Shown: positions 27,845 through 38,546 of the stretch, one piece after another
Numbering within the stretch: the stretch's first letter is position 1
Layout: the number at the start of each line of letters is the position of its first letter
Notes under the pieces: generated by a model
The model's input: only the letters and a program-made list of their open reading frames with translations
Told to the model about the DNA's origin: nothing
Database searches by the model: none
Assembly (NCBI RefSeq): GCF_013426915.1
Contig: NZ_AP023182.1
Coordinates: forward strand, 620,001 to 684,000
Reading direction: 5' to 3'
DNA: 64,000 bases
Source of the DNA: Paraburkholderia sp. PGU19
GTDB taxonomy: Bacteria > Pseudomonadota > Gammaproteobacteria > Burkholderiales > Burkholderiaceae
Translations under genes and position numbers: made by a program

Positions 27845-28475
27845 TACGCATGTTCCAATCATGGATGTTCTCGCGCATCGACAAACATGGTCTCCGTCAG
27901 ACTTGCGGGCGCGCGCTGCGGCGGTCCCGGCTACAAACTCACATGGTCCGGAAAGGAGGCCGTTTGCTGCTGCATGGGCCTTGTCATGGCGGCGACGACG
28001 AAAGCGACACGCACGCCTCCAGTTTACTGCCTGCATTGAACGGTGGCGTTTCTCGGCTGTTGTTTTTCCGCTGGCTAGCTTTGGTGACGATGCCTCCATC
28101 GCCACGGGAACGCCCCCAAGAGTTAGCACTGACGATCGCTATCCCGCTCGTTGAAAACCGCACGACACGCCCGAGAGCCGACCGACGAATCGGCAGATTA
28201 CCTCAGGAACTAACAGGCAGGCTCCGTAGCTCGGCAGGTGCCCTAGCCGCAGCCGTCATCGGAAGGTTCTAAGGCTACCCGTTGACTCCAAGGCGGATCC
28301 GCCACCCCGCGTGTCCGTTGCCGTGATAACCAGGCAGTTATCGCGGCGTGAAGGCTTCACTGCGTATCATGATGGTGGGATGAATGATTGCAGTGTTGGT
28401 CGAGCGGTCCCTCTACGGGTTTTGACCGCTGCGCTCTCACTCGCCGGAAATCGCTATGGTTTGATATCGCTCATA
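27845..28475. other. Long intergenic stretch, nothing recognisable
   Basis: More than 600 bases with only shadow-like arginine-rich frames. It separates the mobile-element-rich zone from the branched-chain amino acid locus. Confidence 0.35.
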
Positions 28476-28937
28476 TCAAAGCGGCAGTTCCGATGTCAAT
28501 TTGACCTTTTGCATCGGTATTTCCGTTTTGACGCTCTGTACGCCTTTGATACGGGTGAGCGAGTTGACCTGGAATTCCCGGTAGGCGTCCAGATCGGCGG
28601 CTACGACACGAAGGAGGAAGTCACAGTCGCCTGCCATAAGGTGACATTCGACAACCTGGGGAAGGTGTCGTATCTCTTCCGTGAAGTGATCGACCGTTTC
28701 TGCATCCTGAGTCTTGAGCCAGATTCTAACGAAGACAGTCAGGCCTGCACCAACTTTAGCAGCATTGAGCAGCGCGACGTAGCGCTCGATCACGCCCGCC
28801 TCTTCAAGAATTTTTACTCTGCGTAGGCATGGCGACGGCGACAGGCCAACCTTCTCGGCTAAATCGATGTTCTGGATCCTGCCGTCTTTCTGAAGGGTCC
28901 GAAGAATGCGCCGGTCAATTTCGTCCAATTTTTCCAT
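28476..28937 (-). CDS. Lrp/AsnC-family transcriptional regulator
   Basis: A 153-residue feast/famine regulator: KLDEIDRRILRTLQKDGRIQ, helix-turn-helix DLAEKVGLSPSPCLRRVKILEEAGVI, then a RAM ligand domain with HLMAGDCDFLLRVVAADLDAY. It is divergent from ilvE, so amino acid-responsive control of the adjacent branched-chain genes is likely. Confidence 0.92.
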   Translation of the reverse strand: MEKLDEIDRRILRTLQKDGRIQNIDLAEKVGLSPSPCLRRVKILEEAGVIERYVALLNAAKVGAGLTVFVRIWLKTQDAETVDHFTEEIRHLPQVVECHLMAGDCDFLLRVVAADLDAYREFQVNSLTRIKGVQSVKTEIPMQKVKLTSELPL

Positions 28938-29003
28938 GATGCGCCTGCCAATATTGATGACGTGAAATCGAATGCTTCAATTTCGAGAATATGTGACTTC
29001 TAC

Positions 29004-29018
29004 TGCCAAAGTATGGCA
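29004..29018. promoter_or_regulatory. Inverted repeat between lrp-type gene and ilvE
   Basis: TGCCA and TGGCA arms around a 5-base spacer, about 100 bases before ilvE. A related TGCC...GGCA dyad lies upstream of azlC (36180-36200). It is a candidate site for the Lrp-like protein. Confidence 0.4.
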
Positions 29019-29117
29019 AGGATGAGCCATATTCGCAATCGCATGCGTCTGTCGATGCGCTACATTATCGGGATGACAAGGCGGGATGGTCCCGCCGAAG
29101 CCGGACGTGAGGATGAC

Positions 29118-30212
29118 ATGAGCACTGTTAACGCACAGACCTTGATAGTCGAGAAAACCGCGAACCCTGTCTCTGACAGCGATCGTGAAGCGCTGCTACA
29201 GAATCCGGTTTTTGGCCGCGTTTTCACCGATCACATGGTGACGATCGAATATGCGCCTGAACGCGGTTGGCACAACGGCAAGGTCCGGCCGCACGATACG
29301 TTGCAGCTCGATCCCGCAACACTGGTGCTGCACTATGCCCAGGAAATCTTTGAGGGGATGAAGGCTTACCGCTTGCCGGATGGTGGCGCCACGCTGTTCC
29401 GTCCGGATGCTAATGCCAGACGGTTCCATAACTCGGCCAACCGACTCGCGATGGAGCCGTTGCCGGAGGACGTGTTCATCGAATCCGTGCGAGCGCTCGT
29501 TCGTCTCGATCAGAAATGGATCCCCGCGACGGATGGCGCCGCGCTCTATCTCCGGCCGTTCATGATTTCCACGGAAGCCGTCCTCGGCATGAAGCCTTCG
29601 GCCGAATATCTGTATTGCGTGGTGGCTTGTCCTGTCGGCTCCTACTTCAAGGGTGGGTCACCGGCTGTGACGCTCTGGGTATCCGACCAATATACGCGTG
29701 CAGCGCCTGGAGGCACCGGGGATGCGAAGTGTGGCGGCAACTATGCGGCCAGCCTCGCCGCGCAGGCGGAAGCAACCCGTGAGGGATGTGATCAAGTGGT
29801 TTTCCTTGATGCGGTGGAGCGACGCTGGGTGGAGGAACTCGGTGGCATGAACGTGTTCTTCATCTTTGACGATGGGTCGATCCAGACGCCGCCGCTCACC
29901 GGGACGATCCTGCCGGGGATTACCCGCGATTCATTGATCGTACTGGCACGGGACATGGGATTGACCGTGCGCGAGGAGCGCTACTCGATCGATCAGTGGC
30001 AGCAGGACGCGAGTAGCGGACGCCTTCGCGAGGCTTTCGCGTGCGGCACAGCCGCGGTCGTCACGCCGATCGGAAAGGTGACGGGCCGCAAGTACAACTT
30101 CACCATCGGCGACGGCGGCGCGGGCCCCGTCACGGGCCGCCTGAAGGCTGCGTTGCTCGACATCCAGAACGGGCGGGCGGAGGATCGACACGGCTGGCTC
30201 GATCGTCTGTAA
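29118..30212 (+). CDS. ilvE: Branched-chain amino acid aminotransferase
   Basis: A 364-residue cytoplasmic PLP-dependent transaminase that interconverts Leu, Ile and Val with their 2-oxo acids. It is of the longer BCAT type: LHYAQEIFEGMKAYR, RPDANARRFHNSANRLAMEP, LYLRPFMISTEAVLG, the PLP-lysine region GDAKCGGNYAASLAAQAEA and VEELGGMNVFFIF. I chose ATG 29118, preceded by GAGGATG, although the frame opens at 28962. It is followed by a strong hairpin and then a Liv transporter, so the gene may function in uptake-linked degradation. Confidence 0.93.
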   Translation: MSTVNAQTLIVEKTANPVSDSDREALLQNPVFGRVFTDHMVTIEYAPERGWHNGKVRPHDTLQLDPATLVLHYAQEIFEGMKAYRLPDGGATLFRPDANARRFHNSANRLAMEPLPEDVFIESVRALVRLDQKWIPATDGAALYLRPFMISTEAVLGMKPSAEYLYCVVACPVGSYFKGGSPAVTLWVSDQYTRAAPGGTGDAKCGGNYAASLAAQAEATREGCDQVVFLDAVERRWVEELGGMNVFFIFDDGSIQTPPLTGTILPGITRDSLIVLARDMGLTVREERYSIDQWQQDASSGRLREAFACGTAAVVTPIGKVTGRKYNFTIGDGGAGPVTGRLKAALLDIQNGRAEDRHGWLDRL

Positions 30213-30220
30213 GGTCGCTG

Positions 30221-30248
30221 GTGGGAAACACGCGTCCGTGTTTCCCAC
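30221..30248. terminator. Strong hairpin between ilvE and livK
   Basis: Arms GTGGGAAACACG and CGTGTTTCCCAC form a perfect 12-base stem with loop CGTC. It starts 8 bases after the ilvE stop. No long T tract follows, so it may act as an attenuating or mRNA-protecting structure as well as a terminator. Confidence 0.65.
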
Positions 30249-30284
30249 AGCGAATTTCTCTGGTTCCGTAAGTACGACACGTCA

Positions 30285-31403
30285 ATGAAGCAATCTTTCT
30301 CAACAGGTTCAGTAGCAATCCTAACTGCACTGACTTTTTCCGGTTTGTCGGCGCACGCCGAAACACTCAAGATCGCGATTGCTGGCCCAATGAGTGGCTC
30401 GGTCGCCCAGTACGGCGATATGGTCAAGGCTGGCGCGCTCACCGCTATTGAACAGATCAACGCCACGGGTGGGGCGGGTGGTGAGAAACTGGAAGCCGTG
30501 TTCATGGACGATGCTTGTGAACCGAAGCAGGCTGTGGCCGTGGCCAACAAGATCGTGAGTCAGGGGATCAAGTATGTGGTTGGTCACTTGTGCTCCGGTT
30601 CGACCATCCCCGCGTCGGACATCTACGAGAACGAAGGCATCGTGATGATCACGCCGTCCGCGACGGCGCCACAGATAACGGAAGGCAGGAAGCGCAGGTT
30701 TATATTCCGTACGATCGGCCGCGATGACCAGCAGGGGCCGGCCGCTGCGCAGTACATCATTGCCAAGGTCAAACCTCGTAAGGTCGCGATTCTGCACGAC
30801 AAGCAGTCGTACGGCCAGGGGATTGCCGCGTCGGTGAAGAAGGATCTCGACGCTGCGAAAATTCCGGTCGTCCTGTTCGAGGGGATCAATGCCGGCGATT
30901 CCGACTATTCAGCGATTGTCACCAAGCTCAGGTCACTCGGAGTCGATTTCGTCTATTTTGGCGGCTATCACCCTGAAATGGGGCTGCTGCTGCGACAGGC
31001 GCGCGAGCAGGGCGTGAAGGCTCAGTTCATGGGCCCCGAAGGTGTTGGTAACAAGGACGTGACAGCCATCGCCGGCCCCGCGTCTGAAGGCATGCTCGTC
31101 ACCTTGCCGGCGGACTTCACGGCCGATCCCGCCAACGCGGGCACTATGAAGGCATTTGCCGAAAGGAAGCGGGACGCAAACGGCCCTTTCCAGATGCCAG
31201 CCTACGCTGCCGTGAAGATCATCGCTGATTCGGTTACGGGTGCCAGATCTACCGATCCGTCAAAGGTCGCGGCATTCATGCATCAACACAGTTTCGATAC
31301 TCCGATCGGTAAGGTTTCGTTCGACACTCAGGGTGACCTGAAAGCATTCCGGTTCGTCGTCTACAAGTGGCACCAGGACGCGACGAAGACTGCCGCAAAC
31401 TAG
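30285..31403 (+). CDS. livK: Branched-chain amino acid ABC transporter, periplasmic binding protein
   Basis: A 372-residue periplasmic protein with a signal peptide ending in SAHA, then the type I binding fold: LKIAIAGPMSGSVAQYGDM, IEQINATGG, the paired cysteines in MDDACEPKQAV and HLCSGST, and GYHPEMGLLLRQAREQG. It delivers Leu/Ile/Val (or related amino acids) to the LivHMGF complex encoded immediately downstream. Confidence 0.92.
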   Translation: MKQSFSTGSVAILTALTFSGLSAHAETLKIAIAGPMSGSVAQYGDMVKAGALTAIEQINATGGAGGEKLEAVFMDDACEPKQAVAVANKIVSQGIKYVVGHLCSGSTIPASDIYENEGIVMITPSATAPQITEGRKRRFIFRTIGRDDQQGPAAAQYIIAKVKPRKVAILHDKQSYGQGIAASVKKDLDAAKIPVVLFEGINAGDSDYSAIVTKLRSLGVDFVYFGGYHPEMGLLLRQAREQGVKAQFMGPEGVGNKDVTAIAGPASEGMLVTLPADFTADPANAGTMKAFAERKRDANGPFQMPAYAAVKIIADSVTGARSTDPSKVAAFMHQHSFDTPIGKVSFDTQGDLKAFRFVVYKWHQDATKTAAN

Positions 31404-31521
31404 ATCGAAGTATCAGTTCGCAAGTCCGCACTGGATGCATCGTACGTCCGATGCGGGATGCTTCGTGCTTCTCGCCACGGGGAATGGGTTACGTGTGCAG
31501 CGTGACCCGAAGCTTATCTAC

Positions 31522-32448
31522 ATGAACGAATTCCTCACCCAATTTGCCCAGCAGGCGGTTAACGGCCTGACGTTGGGCGCAATCTATGCGTTGATCGCGA
31601 TCGGCTATTCGATGGTGTACGGAATCATCGGCATGATCAATTTTGCGCACGGCGAAATTTACATGATCGGTGCGTACGTAGGGCTGGTGACGTTGACCGC
31701 GCTCGGTACATCGGCAGGCCATCCGCTGCCGTTGGTGCTTGGTGCGGCATTGACCGTCTCGGTCGTTGTTACCGGAGTGTATGGATTTGCGATCGAACGG
31801 ATCGCGTATCGTCCGCTGCGTGGCGGTCCGCGCCTCGTGCCACTGATTTCCGCGATTGGCATGTCCATCTTCCTGCAGAACTATGTACAGATCGGTCAGG
31901 GCGCACGTGACGTATCGGTGCCGGTTCTAATCGCAGGGGCATTCGACATGCACCTCGGAAGCGGCGTCGAGGTGACTGTGCCCTATGCGCGGATGCTGAT
32001 CGTCGCAGTCACACTCGTGCTGATGATCGCGCTGACCCTATACATCGCACATTCGCGGATGGGACGCGCGTGCCGCGCCTGCGCCGAAGACATGAACATG
32101 GCTAATCTGCTCGGCATCGACACTAACCGGGTGATCTCGTTCACGTTCGTACTCGGCGCGATGCTTGCGGCAGTCGGAGGGGTTTTGATCGGATTGACGA
32201 CCGGCAAACTGAATCCGTACATCGGCTTTGTCGCGGGTATCAAGGCGTTTACTGCAGCAGTCCTCGGGGGCATCGGCAGCATTCCTGGCGCGATGCTGGG
32301 GGGCGTCTTGCTGGGCCTCGCGGAGACGCTGGCGTCAGGTTACATGCCAGCCGAATACAAGGACGTGGTGGCGTTTGGTTTGCTCGTTCTGATTCTGCTC
32401 TTCCGTCCGACAGGTCTGCTAGGCAAGTCGGACATAGAAAAGGTTTAA
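31522..32448 (+). CDS. livH: Branched-chain amino acid ABC transporter permease LivH
   Basis: A 308-residue inner-membrane permease with about eight hydrophobic segments; [20 protein letters not shown] and [13 protein letters not shown] are the LivH signatures, and [20 protein letters not shown] is the coupling (EAA-like) loop. Start at 31522 because the family begins [11 protein letters not shown]; the frame opens at 31435. Confidence 0.93.
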   Translation: MNEFLTQFAQQAVNGLTLGAIYALIAIGYSMVYGIIGMINFAHGEIYMIGAYVGLVTLTALGTSAGHPLPLVLGAALTVSVVVTGVYGFAIERIAYRPLRGGPRLVPLISAIGMSIFLQNYVQIGQGARDVSVPVLIAGAFDMHLGSGVEVTVPYARMLIVAVTLVLMIALTLYIAHSRMGRACRACAEDMNMANLLGIDTNRVISFTFVLGAMLAAVGGVLIGLTTGKLNPYIGFVAGIKAFTAAVLGGIGSIPGAMLGGVLLGLAETLASGYMPAEYKDVVAFGLLVLILLFRPTGLLGKSDIEKV

Positions 32449-32458
32449 GGAGCGAGGG

Positions 32459-33733
32459 ATGAGTCACGTTGTTACATCCGGGCGCAATCGCGTTGCGGGG
32501 GCTTCTGTCATGGGGCCACTCGGCAACGCAGCGACCGCCGCTATCCTCACGGCTGTCCTCACAATTCCCGTGCTCGGGCTTCAACTCAAGCTCGATGGCT
32601 ACCGGGTTGTGCTCGAGCATCATTGGCGCCCGGTGTGGATTGCAGTCATCGCCGTGTTTCTGTTTCAGCTGTTCAGGCCGGGCCTCGGCAGGATCAAGGA
32701 ATCGGTACGTCTGCCTCAATTGCCTGCACTCGGCGTGCGTCGGCAGCGCACGGTTATCGCGGGCCTCTTTGCCGTCGGCGCGGTATGGCCTTTTTTCGGT
32801 TCCCGTGGCGCGGTCGATACCGCGACCCTTGCACTGATCTACGTCATTCTCGGTCTGGGCTTGAACGTCGTCGTGGGCTTTGCGGGCCTGCTCGATCTGG
32901 GTTATGTCGGCTTCTACGCCATCGGCGGCTACACCTACGCGATGCTCAACCAGTACTTCGGGCTCACGTTCTGGGAATGCCTGCCCCTCGCCGCGATCGC
33001 ATCGGCAACGTTCGGTTTTCTGCTCGGCTTTCCAGTGCTGCGCCTGCGCGGCGACTATCTTGCAATCGTCACGCTCGGGTTCGGTGAAATCATCCGGCTG
33101 CTCGCCAATAACGTGACGAGTCTGACGGGCGGCCCGGACGGCATTTCGGGCATTCCGAAGCCCACTGTGTTCGGGTTCGAGCTGGCGCGCAATGCGAGTG
33201 TTGAAGGTGCGAGAACGTTTAACGACCTGATCGGCATCGACTACCGCGGGGAGTACATGGTCATCTTTTTGTATCTGGTGGCACTTCTGCTTGTCGGATT
33301 GACACTGGTCGTGACGAGCCGCTTGATCCGCATGCCTATGGGTCGCGCGTGGGAGGCCCTGCGAGACGACGAGATCGCTTGCCGCTCGTTGGGCCTCAAC
33401 CCGACGCGGATCAAGCTGTCAGCCTTTACCATTGGTGCGTCGTTCGCCGGAGTCGCCGGAGCGTTCTTCGCGGCGCGCCAAGGTCTCGTGAATCCGGAGT
33501 CTTTTACGTTTATCGAGTCTGCGTTGATTCTCGCCATTGTCGTTCTGGGTGGCATGGGGTCGCAGCTAGGGGTGATTCTCGCGGCGCTCCTGCTCACCGT
33601 GCTGCCGGAAGTGGCGCGCAGTTTTGCCGAGTACCGGATGCTGATTTTCGGCGTGGTCATGGTGCTGATGATGACCTGGCGTCCGCAAGGCCTTCTGCCT
33701 GTGAGCCGCCATGACACGGAGCTGCAGCCATGA
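32459..33733 (+). CDS. livM: Branched-chain amino acid ABC transporter permease LivM
   Basis: A 424-residue inner-membrane permease. The N-terminal extension with two to three extra hydrophobic stretches is usual for proteobacterial LivM. Signatures: [40 protein letters not shown], and [20 protein letters not shown] for the coupling loop. GGAGCGAGGG precedes the start; it ends in a 4-base overlap with livG. Confidence 0.93.
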   Translation: MSHVVTSGRNRVAGASVMGPLGNAATAAILTAVLTIPVLGLQLKLDGYRVVLEHHWRPVWIAVIAVFLFQLFRPGLGRIKESVRLPQLPALGVRRQRTVIAGLFAVGAVWPFFGSRGAVDTATLALIYVILGLGLNVVVGFAGLLDLGYVGFYAIGGYTYAMLNQYFGLTFWECLPLAAIASATFGFLLGFPVLRLRGDYLAIVTLGFGEIIRLLANNVTSLTGGPDGISGIPKPTVFGFELARNASVEGARTFNDLIGIDYRGEYMVIFLYLVALLLVGLTLVVTSRLIRMPMGRAWEALRDDEIACRSLGLNPTRIKLSAFTIGASFAGVAGAFFAARQGLVNPESFTFIESALILAIVVLGGMGSQLGVILAALLLTVLPEVARSFAEYRMLIFGVVMVLMMTWRPQGLLPVSRHDTELQP

Positions 33734-34502
33734 GCGCCGAGGCGGAGATGCTGAAGGTGAGCGGCCTGCAGATGCGGTTCGGCGGCCTGCTTGCAGTCGA
33801 CGGAGTCGATTTCGAGGTACGCCGCAAAGAGGTATTCGCGATCATCGGGCCGAATGGCGCCGGCAAGACCACCGTATTCAACTGCGTCGGCGGATTCTAT
33901 CGGCCGACCTCCGGCGGCGTCGTGCTTGTCGGCAATCCTGTGGCAGGTTTGCCGAGCCACAGGATCGCGCGTAAGGGACTCGTTCGAACGTTTCAGAATA
34001 TCCGGCTGTTCAAGACCCTAACCGTCGTGGAAAATCTGCTGGTCGCGCAACATCGGCAGGTCGATGGCGGACTTCTCCGTGGGCTGTTTGCAACACCAGG
34101 TTACCGGCGTGCGGAGTGCGAGGCGCGCGCTCGCGCAACGGACTGGCTGGAGCGGATGGATCTACAGGCATTCGCGAATCGTCCAGCCGGCACCCTGTCA
34201 TACGGGCTCCAGCGACGCGTCGAGATTGCACGGTGCATGATTACGGCTCCTCGAATCCTGATGCTCGACGAGCCCGCTGCCGGCCTTAACCCACAAGAGA
34301 AAATCGAACTGCAGCAACTGATCCTCCGGTTGCGTGCCGAATTTGGGATTTCCGTGCTGCTGATCGAGCACGACATGAACCTTGTGATGGGCGTATCGGA
34401 CCGAATACTTGTGATGGATCACGGTCGGCCGATTGTGACCGGCAAGCCGGACGAAGTGCGCAATGATCCGCGCGTTATCAAGGCTTACCTGGGAGAGGAT
34501 TG

Positions 34503-34503
<1 letters not shown>
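33730..34503 (+). CDS. livG: Branched-chain amino acid ABC transporter ATPase LivG
   Basis: A 257-residue ATPase: Walker [15 protein letters not shown]-loop region in [14 protein letters not shown], signature [13 protein letters not shown], Walker [12 protein letters not shown] and the switch His in [11 protein letters not shown]. It pairs with LivF as the cytoplasmic motor. Overlaps livM by ATGA and touches livF by one base, a tightly coupled operon. Confidence 0.94.
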
Positions 34504-35204
<701 letters not shown>

Positions 35205-35294
35205 GACAGGGGTCCTGAGCGTTCGTGAATGAGCATCGGTGCTGCCTGTCGAATCGCGCAGCGTGAATGATGAATCTGGAGGAGAGCTTAAATT

Positions 35295-35963
35295 ATGCGA
35301 TTGATCCTGTTAGGCGCGCCGGGCGCGGGCAAGGGTACTCAGGCGAATTTCATCAAGGAAGAGTTCGGCATTCCACAAATCTCGACGGGCGACATGCTGC
35401 GCGCCGCGGTGAAGGCGGGATCGCCGCTCGGTATCGAGGCGAAGCGTTACATGGATGCGGGCGAACTCGTTACCGATGAATTGATCATCAATCTCGTGAA
35501 GGAGCGCCTGCAGCAGCCCGACTGCGCGAACGGCTATCTGTTCGATGGATTCCCGCGCACGATTGCTCAGGCGGAAGCGATGAAGCAGGCAGGCGTGCCC
35601 ATTGATTTCGTGCTCGAAATCGATGTGCCGTTCGACGAGATCATCACACGCGTGAGCGGTCGCCGCGTTCATCCCTCATCTGGGCGCACTTACCACGTGA
35701 AGTTCAACCCACCGAAGATCGAAGGTGTCGACGACGTGACGGGCGAAACGCTGATCCAGCGCGACGACGACAGGGAAGAGACGGTCAAGAAACGCCTCGA
35801 CGTGTACGTCGCCCAAACCAGGCCGCTGATCGACTACTACAACGACTGGGCACTGAAGGGCGATTCGTCGACGTCGCTGAAGGCGCCGCAGTATCGCCGG
35901 ATCCCGGGACTCGGTCTGATAGACGCCATACGTCTTCGCGCACGCGAGGCGCTATCGGCCTAG
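35295..35963 (+). CDS. adk: Adenylate kinase, probably an additional copy
   Basis: A 222-residue cytoplasmic kinase (ATP + AMP to 2 ADP): P-loop [15 protein letters not shown]-site [29 protein letters not shown], lid domain [21 protein letters not shown] without zinc cysteines, and [13 protein letters not shown]. The C-terminus ([19 protein letters not shown]) is more variable than in housekeeping Adk. It begins 90 bases after livF. An essential housekeeping gene is unusual in this setting, so this may be a paralogue; the primary adk is not in the window. Confidence 0.9.
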   Translation: MRLILLGAPGAGKGTQANFIKEEFGIPQISTGDMLRAAVKAGSPLGIEAKRYMDAGELVTDELIINLVKERLQQPDCANGYLFDGFPRTIAQAEAMKQAGVPIDFVLEIDVPFDEIITRVSGRRVHPSSGRTYHVKFNPPKIEGVDDVTGETLIQRDDDREETVKKRLDVYVAQTRPLIDYYNDWALKGDSSTSLKAPQYRRIPGLGLIDAIRLRAREALSA

Positions 35964-36179
35964 ATGGCGTGTTTTACCCAGTCACGCGCCTTTCCCAGCC
36001 GGTTCCAGGGCATCCGTAGAGGTCGTTCGCGACCCGTGTCGGTCCCGCGGGGTACCAGCCCTTGCCGTCCCCACGCGCACATCCCGGCTCGATTCGTTTT
36101 GCTATCGTATTTCATGAATGTGTTAATTTGAAGCTGCGGATGCCAAGATAGTGTGTAAATAGTGGAATAAACGACTCCA

Positions 36180-36200
36180 TATGCCAATCGCTAAGGCATA
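36180..36200. promoter_or_regulatory. Inverted repeat upstream of azlC
   Basis: TATGCC and GGCATA arms, 9-base spacer, about 42 bases before azlC. A second dyad (CGACTCC at 36172-36178, GGAGTCG at 36232-36238) encloses it and covers the ribosome binding region. Confidence 0.45.
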
Positions 36201-36241
36201 CAATATCTATCATGATGTTGTCGTAAATTGAGGAGTCGATC

Positions 36242-36985
36242 GTGGAAGTGTCTCAAGCCTGCGGGTTTCACGGTAAGCCAAAGGAAGGTCTTGGTGAGTT
36301 TCGCCGTGGTCTGGCGAGTTCTCTGCCTGTCGTAGCAGCGATGGTCCCCTTCGCCATGGTGCTCGGAGCGCAGGCCGCGCAGAAAGGCCTCAGCACGCTC
36401 GAAGTGTCCCTGATGACGGGACTGAATTTTGCCGGCGGCTCGGAGTTTGCAGCGGTGGGGTTATGGACGTCGCCGCCTCACATGCTGCTGATCGTCGCCA
36501 TCACCTTCTTGGTCAACTGCCGTCACATTCTGATGGGCGCGACGTTGACGCCATTTCTTGCCCGCATGTCGCGCCGTAAGGTTTTGCCTGCGCTGTTTCT
36601 GATGTGCGACGAGAGTTGGGCGATGGGCCTCGCTGATGCCAAGGCAAGCTCTCCCACCCGGAGCCGCCAGTTTTTTAGCATCCCATATTACATAGGCTGT
36701 TCTGCCCCTCTGTACATAACGTGGATTGCTTTTACCACGCTTGGTGCGGTAGTTGGTCCAGCGCTCGGTAACGTCGAGCAGTATGGGTTCGATATGGCCT
36801 TCCCGGCGGTCTTTCTCGTGATCATGCGGGGAATGTGGAAGGGGTTTCGCGCGTCCCGTCCGTGGGTCCTGAGTCTCGGCGCCGCGGTGGCGACATACGT
36901 GTTCGTTCCCGGTGCCTGGTACGTAGCGGCAGGCGCGGTGTGCGGTGTAATCAGTGCGTATGTTTGGGGGACTGAAAATGAATAG
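36242..36985 (+). CDS. azlC: AzlC-type branched-chain amino acid exporter, large subunit
   Basis: A 247-residue inner-membrane protein with about seven hydrophobic segments; FRRGLASSLPVVAAMVPFAM, TGLNFAGGSEFAAVGLW and VNCRHILMGATLTPFL are AzlC signatures. AzlC with AzlD exports branched-chain amino acids and analogues. The start is GTG with GAGGAG upstream. AzlD overlaps its 3' end. Confidence 0.92.
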   Translation: MEVSQACGFHGKPKEGLGEFRRGLASSLPVVAAMVPFAMVLGAQAAQKGLSTLEVSLMTGLNFAGGSEFAAVGLWTSPPHMLLIVAITFLVNCRHILMGATLTPFLARMSRRKVLPALFLMCDESWAMGLADAKASSPTRSRQFFSIPYYIGCSAPLYITWIAFTTLGAVVGPALGNVEQYGFDMAFPAVFLVIMRGMWKGFRASRPWVLSLGAAVATYVFVPGAWYVAAGAVCGVISAYVWGTENE

Positions 36986-37277
36986 CGTGACGACGTTGAT
37001 GACGATAGTCGCCATGGCCCTGGTGACGTACGGTACGAGAGCTGGCGGATACCTTCTGTTGCGCAACCGTGTGTTGAGCGCAAGGGCGTTGGCGGTGATG
37101 GAAGCTGCGCCCGGGTGCGTGCTCATTTCGGTGATCGCGCCGAACTTTGCGACGACCAATCCGGCAGATATTGCATCGCTGGCGATAACGATGCTCGCCG
37201 CCACCCGGTTGCCGATTCTCCCGACGGTGCTGATCGGGATTAGTTCGGCGGCCCTGCTGCGACATGTATTCGTCTAG
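36978..37277 (+). CDS. azlD: AzlD-type branched-chain amino acid exporter, small subunit
   Basis: A 99-residue membrane protein with about four helices; ALVTYGTRAGGYLLL and APGCVLISVIAPNF match AzlD. The ATG at 36978 overlaps azlC by eight bases. Confidence 0.9.
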   Translation: MNSVTTLMTIVAMALVTYGTRAGGYLLLRNRVLSARALAVMEAAPGCVLISVIAPNFATTNPADIASLAITMLAATRLPILPTVLIGISSAALLRHVFV

Positions 37278-37368
37278 AAAATCGCTGCCCAGACTTGCGA
37301 CTGCGACATGTTGCGTGGGCAGACCGCAAGCAGGGCACTCTTTTTGGTAATCGGATCAGGAGAATCTT

Positions 37369-37671
37369 TTGAAAGCCTATGTTATTGGTCTCATTGACGT
37401 ACAAGATCCCGATGCATACGTCAAATACGCGCAGAACGCGCCCGTTACGATTGCCCAGTACGGCGGGCGATATGTGATTCGCAATGGCGCAAAGCACGAA
37501 CTGGAAGGCCCCCCGCCTGGCGAGCGCTGGGTTGTCCTTGAATTTCCGTCGGTCGAACAGGCAAAACGATGGTTCGATTCGGAAGAATATCAGGCTATTC
37601 GTCCCATCAGAACCAACGCATCGACTGGCAAGCTCTTCATCATCGAAGGTTACGACCCACCAGCCGCCTGA
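37369..37671 (+). CDS. DUF1330 protein
   Basis: A 100-residue dimeric alpha-beta barrel protein: MKAYVIGLIDVQDPDAYVKY, QYGGRYVIRNG, WVVLEFPSVEQAKRWFDSEE and a C-terminal LFIIEGYDP. Function unknown. GGAGAATC precedes the start. It differs clearly from the DUF1330 protein at 22951-23244. Confidence 0.87.
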   Translation: MKAYVIGLIDVQDPDAYVKYAQNAPVTIAQYGGRYVIRNGAKHELEGPPPGERWVVLEFPSVEQAKRWFDSEEYQAIRPIRTNASTGKLFIIEGYDPPAA

Positions 37672-37692
37672 TCTGGAACGGTAGCAGGCGAT

Positions 37693-37718
37693 GCGGTCGT
37701 GTGACCGGTTGCGACCGC
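37693..37718. terminator. Hairpin between convergent DUF1330 and proC genes
   Basis: GCGGTCG and CGACCGC arms with a 12-base loop, 22 bases after the DUF1330 stop and before the proC stop on the other strand; possibly bidirectional. Confidence 0.45.
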
Positions 37719-37754
37719 GTCCCAGGTGGCGCTATTGTTCGCCGAATTCAATGC

Positions 37755-38546
37755 TCATTTTCTTTGCGCGTTGGTCAGCTGCGAGTACGCCGCGCACGAT
37801 TGCGGTTTCAGGTCATGTGAATCGAACAATTCCAGAGCAGCTGCGGTCGTGCCGCCTCTGGATGTCACACGCTCACGCAGCACGCTCACGGATTCGGGAG
37901 ATTGAGTGGCAAGCTGCGCCGTGCCGGTGAAGGTTGCGACGGTCAAGGTGCGGGCTTGCTTGTCGTCCATTCCAAGGAGGCGCGCAGCTTCCTGTATTGC
38001 GTCGATGAAGTAGAAGGTGTAGGCCGGACCGCTACCGGAGACGGTGGTGACGGCATCGACCTTCGATTCGTCGTCGAACGATACAACCTGACCGACTGCG
38101 CCCATTACATGCGATGCGAGTTCACGTGCTGCGATGTCGATACCGCCCAGGGCCACCAGTCCGGTCGCGCTCATACCAATGAGCGCGGGCGTGTTGGGCA
38201 TGGCGCGGACAATACAAGGGTGGCCTCCGAGACATCGCGTCAAGTCGGCGCCACGTGTTCCTGCGACGATGCTGATGACGAGTTGGGAAGCCGACGGATT
38301 CGGCGTCAGCGCCGCCGCGATTTCTTTTGCGATCTGCGGCTTCACGGCAAGCACATTCGCGTCGAACCGTTGCAGTGACGGAAATGCTGATGCACTCGTG
38401 GCAATGCCGAATGCCTTCTCGGTACGCTTGCGCGCCTCGTCGTTCGGATTGATCGCGAGGATGTTCGAGGGCTGGATGCCGCACTTGATCAGGCCGCCGA
38501 TGAGTGCGGTAGCCATGTTGCCGCTACCGATGAAAGCAAATTTCAT
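37755..38546 (-). CDS. proC: Pyrroline-5-carboxylate reductase
   Basis: A 263-residue cytoplasmic reductase making proline from 1-pyrroline-5-carboxylate with NAD(P)H. Signatures: FIGSGNMATALIGGL (Rossmann), VLAVKPQ, ISIVAGT, CIVRAMPNTPALIG and the C-terminal SGSGPAYTFYFIDAI followed by TSRGGTTAAAL. I use ATG 38546 where the Rossmann strand starts; the frame opens at 38717. A second proC elsewhere in the genome is likely, so this copy may be specialised, for example for other cyclic imines. Confidence 0.9.
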   Translation of the reverse strand: MKFAFIGSGNMATALIGGLIKCGIQPSNILAINPNDEARKRTEKAFGIATSASAFPSLQRFDANVLAVKPQIAKEIAAALTPNPSASQLVISIVAGTRGADLTRCLGGHPCIVRAMPNTPALIGMSATGLVALGGIDIAARELASHVMGAVGQVVSFDDESKVDAVTTVSGSGPAYTFYFIDAIQEAARLLGMDDKQARTLTVATFTGTAQLATQSPESVSVLRERVTSRGGTTAAALELFDSHDLKPQSCAAYSQLTNAQRK

